64,000 nt of DNA, taken from positions 35,942,770 to 36,006,769 of the forward strand of contig NC_080682.1 of NCBI RefSeq assembly GCF_030445035.2, given 5' to 3'. The DNA comes from Dasypus novemcinctus (lineage: Eukaryota > Chordata > Mammalia > Cingulata > Dasypodidae). The notes below the pieces were generated by a model that saw only the letters and a program-made list of their open reading frames with translations, was not told where the DNA came from and made no database searches. How positions within the stretch are numbered: the first letter of the stretch is position 1; each line of letters starts with the position of its first letter. The position numbers and the translations under genes were made by a program. Positions 35,012 through 46,893 of this stretch are shown one piece after another.

Positions 35012-37106
35012 GAACTTGGACAGGGTAACAGTTATTACAAATGATGTGCAGAGTCTAAAGCTCCTGTGAGGTTTGAGAAAGAGATCATTTGCCAGAGGAA
35101 TTGTGCACTGGAGGAAGGGGATTACTCAAACATTTTAATGGTTATTGCATTAAACTTCTGACCTGTCACTGATACAAGAAGAATCAAAATACTATCATAG
35201 TCCTCTAGTTAGAGGGAAAGCTCAGTAAGACCACATTATGAATTGAGTTTTAATTGAAGACTGCTTCAGAGTAGGTTTTGTGTGGCTGTTATCTCCTATG
35301 ACTATTTCTTCATTATTAAATATTTATTTGAAACAGATATACTTAGTACTTGAAAGAATTCTTCTATTTATTCTACTGAAAAAAAACCTTATGTAACAGA
35401 CAAGACAGAAAATCTGAGGGAAAAAATGGTACTTTATAAAGACTTCTAGAAATAATAGTAATGATACATTAAAAGATTCAAGGTCCCCATAATATTACCA
35501 TTGAGTTAATTGGCCTAGCCTATGTAACAAGTAGATGAAATATAACATATTTCTATAGCCTACTATAATATCACACAGGTGTTTGCTCAAATCAAACTGT
35601 AGTAGCAAGAATATTAACTTTATTAAAAAATCATAGTCTCTAATACTTAATTTGTAGCTCTGATCTTGTGAATGAACTTTTCTCCAATCCTATGAAAAGA
35701 AAAAACAAAATAAATTTGCTTTTACATAGCAAATGACAATACAATTTTGGCCTGGGACCGTGTTTATTCTTGTCATTATTTTCATCATAGAATCCCTGAT
35801 ATATTTCAATATATCAGAATGGTCCACTATATTGATACCATCATGCAAAATGGACTGATAGGCAAGAAAAGTGTTCTATATATCACAGTGTAATTTATTT
35901 AAAATAGTCACAACCTCTTTACAACTTCCTCTATTAATAGGTGAGGTCTATCCCCCCATCCTTTTGTCTAGTGTCACCTTGTGACATGTTTTGATGAGCA
36001 GACTTTGGTAAAGTGATATGTATAGCACCTGTGGGTTGTCCTTGAGGAGCTTTGCAGCTTTAGCTTTTGTGAGACAACCACTGCAGCAATATAAACATGT
36101 TGTGTTAGAGGCCAGCTTAGACTGCTAGAGAATGAATGACCATATGAAAGAAAATTGGTGTACCTAAGCCTTTTATGAGTGCACCCATTTTATTTTTGGA
36201 ATAATTTTTTAAAATTTTATGCCACTAATTGTTGGTTTAACTTTTATTTGCTAGTACACAATAAAATATAATTTATATATGACTAAGTTACCTACATGCC
36301 AGAAAGTAGGAGACAAGGACCATGAATAAATTCCAGCAGACTGTCACATGACTGAAGTTCTTAGATTTCATGTGATGTAGGGTATGAAAATATTCCCTAA
36401 AAAAAAAAAAGAATTGTTATTGCCTGACACCTTCTACCACTAAGAAATAGGCACAGTATTTTATGAGTCTTCGTATTTTGAAAACAATATCTACTCCATG
36501 GAAGTACTATTTTCAATCAATGAATGAAAATCTTGATCATTGTCAGTGAGATCCACAGACAAGGGTAAAATAAGAAGGAGGCCAGACTCCTTTGGTTGAA
36601 GTTCAGGGTTGCCTGAGCAGTTAAGCAACTAAGAGTTTACAGTTGAGTACTGGGGAGCTGTAGCCTGGGTGATTGGAAAACTAAGTTGATGAATATCAAT
36701 TATGGTCTTAAGGCCCTCTAGCAGTAGGGAATGAGGCTTGATTTTGTAATCCACTTTAAGACTTTTTAGGAGACTAGAAGCAGTACCACCTTGAAGAATT
36801 TGACATATATTTCTCCTTGCTTCTCCCCTTATGAAAAGGCCAGGGTTTCTTACTGTCCAGCAAGACCCTATATCAAATATGAGTATACATATTTTCCACA
36901 TGTGCACATGGCAAGTGTTTGTCTTTATCCAACCTTGAGTAGATTATTCTCATCTGATAACACTCCCTTGATCATATTCCTACCTGTTGTGTATGATATG
37001 AAAATAAATATTCAATTATTTATAAAAAGGATCTAGAAATTTTTCAAAACATATTTTCAAACATCTCTGAGATACTTAAATTACATTTTGCAATGTGGGA
37101 AAACGG
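35012..37106 (+). repeat. Segmental duplication unit C
   Basis: Homologous to 15441-17095 in the same orientation, starting at 'gaacttggacagggtaac' and ending near 'ttacattttgcaatgtgggaaaa'. It carries no OR coding sequence upstream of the match, unlike A. C also holds insertions lacking in A, such as the AT-rich stretch near 36190-36420. Confidence 0.85.
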
Positions 37107-37720
37107 GAGGCAGAGTATTTCCAGTTTGGGTATATGGAAGCATTCGATCAAAGAATAAATATTAAAGGAGAGTGCAAAAACACCTAGTACACATTTCTTT
37201 ATGCCATATGCCATCTAACACTTCACAGTCATTAGTCAACATAATCTTACAATCATTATAACAATACTATTACCACATTTTCATAGATGTTTCAGAACTG
37301 GAGGCTCACAAAACATAAGCAAATTGGCAATACCCAGATATGAAAATGTACAGTCAGTATTTGACAAATATTCCCCGACCCCAAAGTCTATTATTGTTCT
37401 GATAAATCATATATTATTCAAATGTCATAGGTCTAAGATTAGTAAATTAGACTTGGGACAATTTGGGGAAATTTTATTCCAATGAAGTCTTCCAGGTAAA
37501 TATTGTGAGATTTGAGTGACATGATGAAATGATGTGCTTTCAGGAAATGTTCCTTTATTCATGAAATACAATTGCTCAGGTATCAAATGAGTTGGAGTAA
37601 GAATAACAGAAATTTGGGTCTCAGTTCACGTAATGGTAGAGGACTTTCAGTTATTTCTAAACCATCTCTATTAACTACCCTTCAAACATAAAATAGAATG
37701 AACAAGGAATATCACCTTAT
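37107..37720. other. Intergenic DNA, nothing recognised
   Basis: Sequence 3' of the minus-strand OR pseudogene. No frame or repeat was recognised. Confidence 0.45.
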
Positions 37721-38647
37721 TTATTTTAATTCTGAAGGTGCCATTTGAGACCATACCTTTTGCAAGGCAATTTTCATCTCCATATATCTCAGAGTATAGA
37801 TGAGAGGGTTCAGTATGGGAGAAATCACTGTGTGAAACAGAGATTTCCTTCTTCTTGATTTCACTTTCAGCAGGTCGTACAGAGGTAAAGATGCAGGGAA
37901 CAAAAATACTAACCTACAACCATAATGTGAGAGCTACAGGTTGAGAGAGCTTTGCATCAGCCTGCAGAGGTGTGTGTCCTAAGATGATAGAGTATGAGTA
38001 TATAAGAAGTCAAAAGGACAAGAAAAACTACAACCCCCACCATTCCTGAATTAACAATTGCTAAAATATTAAAGGCATATATATCTTTATAGGCATGTTT
38101 TAAAAGTGGCTTCCCATCATATATGTAGTGATTTATCTGATTAGGGCCACAAAAAGATTGAGGACTATAAGTAGTAGACCAATAGAGAGTCCAACAGTCA
38201 AGACCCAGGCTCTCATGATTAGCAGCTTACACCTCTGCCAGTTCATGAGGACCGTGTAGTGCAAGGGCTTGACAATGGCAACATAACGGTCAAAAGCCAT
38301 GGACACCAAGATTAATATTTCCACACCTGCCAGCATCTGGACAATGAAGAGCTGGGCCATAGAGTTGTTACAAGAAATAATTTTTCTCTCTGAAGCTAAG
38401 TCTCTGATTAGCTGAGGAACCACAGCGGAGGTATAGAAAAGGTCGGTGATGGATATAGGTGGCAGAGAAAACAATACGTCCGCTGTTTAATCAAATGGCT
38501 GCAAGCGATGGTGAGGAAGATGATGAAGTTCCCTGTTAAGACTGCCAAGTAACAGAGCAGGAACAAGAAAGAGAACAGCAGCTCTAGCTGCCTATTTTCT
38601 AAGGGCCCTAAGAAGACAAATCCAGTGACATTGATCTGATTTTCCAT
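37721..38647 (-). pseudogene. Olfactory receptor pseudogene, family 4 (OR4P-like)
   Basis: Minus-strand copy of nearly full length (927 bp). The N-terminal part reads MENQINVTGFVFLGPLENRQLELLFSFLFLLCYLAVLTGN, then a frameshift near TM2. TM2-TM4 read 'LIRDLASERKIISCNNSMAQLF', 'SMAFDRYVAIVKPLHY' (DRYVAIC has become DRYVAIV) and 'MNWQRCKLLI'. Further breaks and a short loss follow in TM4-TM5. The end keeps 'PILNPLIYTLRYMEMKIALQKVWSQMAPSELK'. As I recall human OR4P4, phrases such as LLAERKTISYNNCMIQLF and [20 protein letters not shown] match best, but the subfamily call is tentative. It faces opposite to the other OR copies. Confidence 0.9.
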
Positions 38648-39608
38648 GAGGTTAACGCGCATTCACAACTTAATTCGTCATAAATGACTCAAAACATAGT
38701 ATTAAATATGTAATAAGATTTTTAACATTAAATAGATCTATAAATTGGAGGATAATATACATCATAACAGATTGATTACAGGATTATATTTTTAAACCCT
38801 TTTCAGTATAAGCCATCATTATCATACAAAGAGGTCTTTAATAAAAGCATAATTTACTCCTGGAACATTTATAATTATATTATTGTATTTATCTCCAATA
38901 TCAATCCAAAGCTTAAATACACACTCTTATTATACTCAGTTTACATGTAGGCTAATAGAGGTAGCAGAGGGTTTGTTAATTATACCAATTCATTGAGATT
39001 AAGTACCAGACTTGAGGTATGAATCTGTGTCTTATGCAAGATTCCATGCATTTCAAAGCTATACTACATTATCCTCAGCAACGAGGAATTACATTTTTTG
39101 GGTCTATTTCTGTAAAAGAAAAGAAGTCTTTCTCCATATATGACACTAACTATAAAATTTAAGCAATGTATTCCCCTCATACTTGCTACATAAGGGTTAT
39201 GTAAACCTTAAAAAATGTAAACATTTTACATTAATTAAAATTAATCTTACACTAATATTTCACGTATCCACCAAAACTACTTATTCAGGAAATTAAAAAA
39301 AAAATAAAATCAAGTCTCTTAATCATTAACAGAGAAGTACTCTTAATCAGACAGTAATGTTTGATATGTTTGATTGAAGTCCATTCAGAAACTGGAAAGG
39401 CTGCAAATAGGGAACTAGAAGCAGCAACTACTGTGTACTGAATATAGGAAAAAAGATCTTGCTATATAAAAGTTTCACCTTTCTACTAATTATGTTAAAA
39501 GCACATTTTAGAGGCTGCTATTAACATTTTAGTAACAAATTAAAAGGCTCATTGTTTTCTCAGGAAGTTTTGAAGGCCCTATGTAGATTAAGAAATGACC
39601 TACATATT
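38648..39608. other. Intergenic DNA, nothing recognised
   Basis: AT-rich 5' flank of the minus-strand OR pseudogene. No gene or nameable repeat. Confidence 0.45.
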
Positions 39609-39622
39609 TGTATACACATTTA

Positions 39623-39873
39623 TTTTTTTAAATTTTTTTATTTTTATTGATTTTGTAAAAATATTACATTAAAAAAATATGAGGTCCCATTCAACCCTAC
39701 CACCCCGACCCCACCACTCCCCCCCCAGCAACCCTCACTCTCATCATCATGACACATCCATTGTACCTGGTAAGTACATCTCTGGGCATCTCTGCACCCC
39801 ATGGTCAATGGTCTACATCATGGCCCATACTCTCCCACATTCCATCCAGTGGGCCCTGGGAGGATTTACAATG
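39623..39873 (-). mobile_element. 5'-truncated L1 3' end, recent
   Basis: A short minus-strand piece with an A-rich tail (plus-strand T/A-rich start), then 'ttgattttgtaaaaatattacatt', 'gaggtcccattcaacc', 'catcatgacacatccattg', 'catggcccatactctcc'. The same text occurs at 40490-41117. The perfect 14-base direct repeat tgtatacacattta flanks it (39609-39622 and 39874-39887), showing L1-mediated insertion. Confidence 0.88.
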
Positions 39874-39887
39874 TGTATACACATTTA

Positions 39888-40474
39888 GAAGACTGAAAAA
39901 TTCATGTGTATTTATCTCGGAGGATGAAGCTAATACATTTACACTGAAGCCATGATCTTTTCCTCCATGCAAATGTCCTCAGAAAAACAATGGCTTGCCC
40001 CAAAGACTTTCACTTCAGATGAAATTATTTTTGCTTTATAATGGCATCTGTGAGGATACAATATAGTGTAGTCTGAGGATCACAATGAAAAGCATGCGGT
40101 CTTGGATGTCCTGCTACGTTATTAATCTATGTTAGTAGCACTGGGCAATTCATTTTCTTTGACTCTCTTTCTTCATCTGGCAGAACTGATGAAACTGGCT
40201 CCATTTAATATAGGTCAAAAGAAAAGGAAATTAAGTTCATATAAAGACTATAATTTTTTAAGGGCTTATGATTCTAAATTCAAGACCGCCAAGAGTTCTC
40301 CTGAAAATGTTTTTCACCATTATCTGCAATTTTACCAGTTGATTGGTTTTATCTCTCATGGATTTTTTGTTCTGCCACAAGTGATATGTGGAAGAATTCA
40401 CAAGTGATAACCATTAACTATGAGGAAAACTGACGGGAGTTGGTAAAGTTTACTCTTGTTTCAAATTGCAAATT
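39888..40474. other. Intergenic DNA, nothing recognised
   Basis: Between two L1 3'-end insertions. The frame at 40129-40407 has no recognisable motif. Confidence 0.45.
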
Positions 40475-40489
40475 AATAAGGCACTTTTT

Positions 40490-41117
40490 TTTTTTTTATT
40501 TTTTTTTTTTATTTTTTATTTTTTATTTTTTATTGACTTTGTAATAATATTACATTAAAAATATATATGTGAGGTCCCATTCAACCCCACCCCCCCACCC
40601 CCCCTCTCCCCCCCCCCAACAACACTCGTTCCCATCATCATGACACATCCATTGGATTTGGTAAGTACATCTTTGGGCACCTCTGCACCTCATATACATT
40701 GGTTCACATCATGGCCCATACTCTCCTCTATTCCATCATGTAGGCCCTGTGAGGATTTACAATGTCCGGTGATTACCTCTGAAGCACCATCCAGGGCAGC
40801 TCCATGTCCCGAAGATGCCTCCACCTCTCATCTCTTCCTGCCTTTCCCCATACCCTTTGTCCATTATGTCCACTTTTCCCAATCCAATGCCACCTCTTCT
40901 ATGTGGACACTGGATTGGTTGTGTCCATTGCACCTTTATGTCAAGAGGAGACTCAGATTCCACCTGGATGCTGGATGCAATCCTCCCATTTTCAGTTGTA
41001 ATCACTCTAGGCTCCATGGTGTGGTGGTTGTCCTTCTTCACCTCCATCTTAGCTGAGTGTGGTAAGTCCAATAAATCAGATTGTAGGTGCTGGAGTCTGT
41101 TGAGGCTCAGGATCTGG
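40490..41117 (-). mobile_element. 5'-truncated L1 3' end, recent
   Basis: A T-rich start (A tail on the minus strand), a C-rich tract near 40589-40620, then L1 3' UTR text shared with 39623-39873 and continuing 5'-ward ('atgtggacactggattggttgtgtcc', 'ggctccatggtgtggtggttgtcc'). The perfect 15-base direct repeat aataaggcacttttt lies at 40475-40489 and 41118-41132. The frames seen on both strands here are not genes. Confidence 0.9.
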
Positions 41118-41132
41118 AATAAGGCACTTTTT

Positions 41133-41555
41133 AAATTAAGAATACCCAAATCTGTTCTCTGCATATGTGGAAGAATGTGACAAGTTAAAAAGGTCTTATA
41201 GATAACTTTTCATTAAAACTGTAGAACAAAACTCAAGAAAAACTATAGGATTAAAACTGAGAAAACCCAACTCTGGTTTTGGATTCCATAAGAAAGTGCA
41301 GCCTTAGCATCACTTATCATTCAGATCTAGTACTTCTCTATTTATGGTAATCGACCATTAGCTGGGAAAACACAGAGCCATGAAGAAAAAGATCCTTCAA
41401 ATCAGTGCCCAGGATTCCTACTAGGAATCCTTTGAAAAAGGTACCCTATGCTGATATATATTACCCAGACCCGTCCTCAAATCGTTTCCATCCTGGTCTT
41501 ATAGTACTCAAATTGCCTTGTCCTTTTACAAATGCATTTTCTCTGTGATTCTGCA

Positions 41556-41589
<34 letters not shown>

Positions 41590-43795
41590 TCACACACACA
41601 CAGAAACACACGTGCACACACACACGGGTGCATGCATGCATACATAGATACACAGGATTTTTGGAGAAAGAATTTTGAGTCCACCTGTTCAGATACCTTA
41701 ATATGTTAGAGCCTCTTCCAAAAATTTCTCTACTTTTAAAACTTAAATACCTGGAGAAAAGTCCTGTGAGGAATTGTTTGAAATGATGTGTTGAAAATTT
41801 TAAAAGGCAGACAAAAACATTGAAGAAAAATTCTTGAGAAATGGAATTATATGTCATGAGAGTAAATAATAGTGTAAATATCCAAGGACAATTTTTTTCA
41901 GTTTCTTTAACTGCTTATCACCTGTATATTAATAATAATAAAATGTGTGAAGGTAAAATCCATGGGCTTAATTGTTAGATGGATTTATAATAAAATGTTT
42001 AGGTGTCTTATAGGAAGCAAGTAAAATATTGAGAAACCATATATGCTCTTACACTCTGAGTGATACTAGCACTACTATTATAACTTCAAATATGTGAAAC
42101 CAATTTACCACAAACTGATTATGCATGCATCATTACTATTTTGCAAATAAGGAAATGAAAACCCCAAATTACACAAATACTAAGGAAAAGGTAAACATCC
42201 AAACCATAACTGTATGATTCTAAAGCTCATGAATTTTTTCACTGTGCTTAAATTTCTTCTCTCAAACATAGTCTTAAAAACTTTAATTTTCTCTCAAATT
42301 ATTATCCAGATTATCCTGAATGACCTGTCTTGAAATAAATATAAACTAAAATAATCCAGAACGTAAAAATTTGAATTTACTATGATCATATTTTAAATAA
42401 AATAAGTTTTTTTAGAATTCCGATAATTTTATCATATATATATATTCCCACACCCACATATACAGTAGTCGTCTATATATCTGTCATCTATCTATCCACT
42501 TATCATTTATCTATTAATATTATTTATATATACTAACCATAATGTTCTCTTCCAACAGATAATTTTATATTTCTAAAAGATGAATATCCACGTTAAGTCT
42601 TTTTGTTTTTCTGTGACTTTGCTATGAAAGCAGCAAATATATGTGGCAAGCTTCTGAATGTTCCATGAATCTTTCATCCAATAGAACCTTTTAGGGAAGG
42701 AATGCTGGGAACAGCTTGAGTTAAAAGACACAAAAATGACTGGCAGAAAAATCTCCCCTGGGCATTTTACAGCAGTCAATGCATGCATAGTTATTACTGC
42801 AAAAGAAAAGGCAATATTATTTTAGTAGTTATAGGGATGTGTTTAGGCTTTTATGTCTTTCATTTTTATCTTCAGTTCTATCTAATGAATGATTCAAGAT
42901 TACTGTGATTTTACCAGTACTGATGAAACATTATGGATATTTGCTCTTCCATATCTATTCTTTCCTAGAATAATCTCTTCAAAGTCGGAAGTCAGTGATG
43001 TTTGTCTTGGTATATACAACATAGCTATCTACTTATAAAATATATCTATTTAATAGTTGTTCATTTGGATCAATATGTTAAATATGTATCTCTTCAATGT
43101 AGAATTTTTGCCATTAACATGTATGTGGATTTAGTTTCTAATATTTAATTATATCCATTGGAAACATTGAAGCCCTGATACTGTTTAACTAGGTATCATT
43201 TTTTATAACTAGGCATCATCTATTATTAGGGTGCCTAGTAGAATTAGGAAAATTCCTCAGTATATTATCAAAGTTGTTTTCTTAATTTGGTTTTGTTGTA
43301 TTTTGCTATATGTTTGTCTGTTTGCTTTGTGAGGTGGTAGGATGGGGAATGTCAGTAGAACATAGTAAAACAGAATTGCATCAATCCTAGCCCTTAATTC
43401 AGAGCAGAAAATTCTCTTGGGTTTAGGCAAGGTCCCTCTTCTCTTTCACGGTATTTTATATTCATTTCTTTTTTTGCACTTCTCACTCCATCTGAGCACC
43501 TTCTACATTCTATTTAATGGATGTCAGACTTCAATTCTTCTTACCGCAGGTACTGCACAACAGAGCTTTCCTTGGAAAATAATCTGTTCTTATATATACT
43601 TATTAAATTATAGCATTTGGCTCTAAAATTAGAAGAACACAGAATATATTGGCAAATTTAGATAAACCCAAAATGATGCCTCCAACTATTAAATAATATA
43701 TTGTCTCTGCATGCATAGATGGAATACTTCAATATTAAATATTAGACCATATAAATAACTATATATAACATATATATAAAATACTATATATATTT
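41133..43795. other. Intergenic DNA with microsatellites
   Basis: No gene was recognised. It contains a (CT)n/(CA)n microsatellite near 41555-41626 and a short TATA-rich tract near 42436-42446. Confidence 0.5.
41555..41626 (+). repeat. (CT)n-(CA)n compound microsatellite
   Basis: A run of CT units broken by single GT or CC, passing into CA units with interruptions ('cagaaacacacgtgcacacacacac'). Confidence 0.9.
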
Positions 43796-45645
43796 TAGCA
43801 ACTTTATTGTGATATATTCACATATCATATAATCCATCCATCCAAAGTGTACATTCAGTGGGTTTTAGCATAATAACTGAGCTGTGTATTCATCTCACCT
43901 TAATCAATATTAGAGAATTTTTGTTATTTCAAAAAGAAAAACAAAAAACACTCCTTAGCAATTACATTTCAATCCCTCTATCCAGCACTTATATATATCT
44001 GTTAATCAACTCCATCTTTATAAATTATTTATATTTATATTTCATGCAAAGGAAGACAAACAATATGCAGTATACTGTTTGTCTAGTCTCTATCACCTAA
44101 TAGTTCACTCTTTTTTAAAATTGAAAAAATATTCATATCTTACTTTTCACTACAGTCCATAAATTAAGTGCATTTTAGCTTAAATATAACCCTTCTATTA
44201 ACATCTTCTACTAGTAATGTGTACTTTTTCTGCTTCACTGAAGAAAATTCTTAAATTTGTACTATTAAACACACTCATTGTCAGGAACAAGGTTCACTGT
44301 GCTATATAGTCCCATGATTTATTCTTTAGCTTTTCTTCTAGTGACATATACAACCCTAAACTTTCCCTTGCAACCACAATCATATCTCCATATTGATGCT
44401 GTTAATTACATTCACTCCAAAGTGCTGTCATTAACTGTATCAATTCCAAGCACTTATAGTCAACCTTATTACCATTTCTACACAAATTAAGCCACTGTTC
44501 TCCATTCTCTATCTTGATTCTATCTTTTGGAGACCAGATTTTTAGCTTTTAACTCCATGATTTTTCTCTATATGTTTAATTCATATTAGTGAGATCATAC
44601 AATATGTGTTCATTTGTGTCTGGCTTGTTTCACTCAACAAATGTTCTTCAAGGCTCATCCATGTTGTCCTGTGCAACATGATTTCATTTCTTCTTACAGC
44701 TGAATAACATTTCATCATATGTATGTATCACATTTTGTTTAGCTATACATAATTAATGGACACATGGGTGTTTCCAACTTTTGACAATTGTGAATATTGC
44801 TACTGTGAATATCAGTATCCAAATGTCTGTTCATATCCATACCTTCAGATTTTCTGAATATATACCATGTAGAGGGATTATTGGATCATATGGCAGCTTT
44901 ATATTTAACTTTCTGAGGAATCACCAGTCTTCCACAGCAGCTGCACTATTCAGCACTTCCACTAACTGAATAAGCATTCCTATCCTATTTATCCACATCC
45001 TCCCCAACACTTGTAGTTTCTTTTTTTTTTTTTTAACAGTGATCATTCTCTATGTGGAATGATATCTCGCTATAGTTTTGATTTGCATTTCCTTAATAGC
45101 AAGTAAAGTTGAACATATTTTCATGTGATATTTTTACCATTTATGTTTCCTCTTTGGAAAAATATTTAATCATGTCTTTAGCCCATATTAATTGGGTCCT
45201 TTGTCTTTTTATCAATGAGTTGTAGGACTCTTTATATTTCATGATTATTAAGCCCTTATCAGATATATGGATCCCAAATATTTTCTCCCATTGAGCAGAC
45301 TGGTTTTTTTTTTTACCTTTTTGGAAAAGACCTTTGAAATACAAAATCATTTAATTTTGAGAAGGTTCTATTTATCTATTTTTCCTGTCTTTGCTCATGC
45401 TTTCAGTGTAAGGCCCAAAAAACTTCTTTCCACCCCAAGACCTTGAAGATGCCTTCCTACATTTTCTTCTAGGTGTTTTTTAGCTATGGATTTTATGTTT
45501 AACTCTTGGATACATTTTGAGTCAATTTTTGTATCAGGTGTCATGCTATGGGCCTTTTGAAAATTCTTTTGGATGTGGGTATCCAGTTCTCTTAATACCA
45601 TTTTTTGAAGAAACTGCTCTGTCTCAGTTGAGTGGGCTTGGTAGT

Positions 45646-46180
45646 TGTAGCAGTTTGGTAAGGTTATGAATTCCGAAAATAGATATTGGATTATGTTTGT
45701 AATCTGGTCTGTACCTGGGCATGATTGAGTTATGATTAGGGCTTTGATTGGGTCACATCATTAGGGTATTGAGTCCCTGCCCTTTGGTGAATGGAGACTC
45801 ACAGATAAATGGCATGACAAAGGACAGAGTTGGAGGTTCTTAATTTTGGAGTTTTGGAGTTTGATGCTGAAGTCTTAAGCTGGAGCCCTGGGAAGAGTGA
45901 CAGAGCCGTTTGCCTGATAGTCTACAACTGACCTTGTGGAGATAGGCAAAGCCTAGAGAGCATCATAGACTACAGCTGACCTTGTAGAGAAAACAGAAGT
46001 GCTTCCTCGCAGATGTTGGCAGCCATTTTGCTCCAACACATGAAAATAGACTTTGGTGAGGGAACTAACTTAAGCTTTATGGCCTGATATCTGTAAGCTC
46101 CTACCCAAAATAAGTACCCTTTGTAAAAACCAAACAATTTCTGGTATTTTGCATCAGCACCCCTTTGGCTGACTAATACA
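45646..46180 (+). mobile_element. Solo LTR, ERVL/MaLR class, nested in L1
   Basis: 535 bp from 'tgtagcagtttggtaagg' to 'ggctgactaataca'. The body has 'gattgggtcacatcattagggtattgagtccctgccctttggtgaatgg', 'gcagccattttgctccaac' and 'taccctttgtaaaaaccaaacaatttctggtattttgcatcagcacccctttgg', typical of class III LTRs. The flanking five bases (gtagt and gcagg) match only partly. It splits the L1 between 'gggcttgg' and 'cttgtaaaaaatcagttgatc'. Non-coding fossil. Confidence 0.75.
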
Positions 46181-46207
46181 GCAGGCTTGTAAAAAATCAG
46201 TTGATCT

Positions 46208-46540
46208 GGGAAGCGGAAGTGGCTCAAATGATTTAGCTCAGACCTACCATAGGGAGGCCCTGGGTTTGGTTCCTAGTGCTGCCTAAAGAAGGCAAGTGAA
46301 ACAGAGAGCTGATACACTGAGATAATGCAACAAGAGACACAAATAGGAAAATATAATGAGAGCATAACAAAGCAGAGAGTGGAGATGGCTCAAGCAATTA
46401 GGTGCCTCCCTTCCACATGGAGGTCTCAGGTTTGATTCCCAGTACCTCATTAAAAAAAAAGATGAGCACACAACAAATAGACACAGCAAGCACAAACAAT
46501 GAAGGAGGAGAAAGAAATAAACAAATAAAATATTTTTTAA
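46208..46540 (+). mobile_element. Dimeric tRNA SINE
   Basis: Two tRNA-like units: 'ggaagcggaagtggctcaaatgatttagc...ggtttggttcctagtgctgcc' and 'gagatggctcaagcaattaggtgcctcccttccacatggaggtctcaggtttgattcccagtacctc', then 'aaagaaataaacaaataaaatattttttaa'. The imperfect flanking repeats ending 46207 (aaatcagttgatct) and at 46541-46554 (aaatgaactgatct) look like an aged target-site duplication. Confidence 0.82.
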
Positions 46541-46598
46541 AAATGAACTGATCTTAGAAATGAATGTCAACTTTTGATCTATTGATTTGATACTATTG

Positions 46599-46632
46599 GT
46601 GTGTGTGTGTGTATGTATATATATATATATAC
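46599..46632 (+). repeat. (GT)n-(AT)n microsatellite
   Basis: Seven to eight GT units followed by about eight AT units, inside L1 sequence. Confidence 0.85.
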
Positions 46633-46893
46633 ACCTTTATGCCAATACCATGCTCTTTTGACAACTGTATTTTTGTATATGCTTTAAAGTCAGGTTATAT
46701 AAATCCACTGACTTCATTCTTTTCTTTAAAGATATGTTTGGCTATTTAGTGTTCATTTCTCTTCCAAATAAATTTGGTAACTTAACATTTCCACTTCTGA
46801 AAAGTAGGCTTTTGAAATTTTGACTGGGATTATTTTGAATTTGTAAAACAATTTGGGGAGAATTTATATCTTGGTGATATTTAGTTTTCCAAT

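Larger units (their letters stand above)
43796..46893 (-). mobile_element. LINE-1 fragment, minus strand (3' part)
   Basis: Plus-strand text starts in the 3' UTR ('tttagcaactttattgtgatatattcacatatcatataatccat') and passes through the inverse ORF2 C-terminal region ('ggctttgtttcactcaacaaatg', 'attgtgaatattgctactgtgaat', 'gtgggtatccagttctctt', 'aaaatcagttgatc'). It ends near 46893 ('ggtgatatttagttttccaat'), where a second L1 starts. Interrupted by an ERVL-class LTR (45646-46180) and a SINE (46208-46540). Old, with broken frames. Confidence 0.8.

Noticed and set aside
40640-41180. Open frames of 121-138 residues on both strands
   Set aside because: They fall in an L1 3' UTR insertion with a 15-base target-site duplication.
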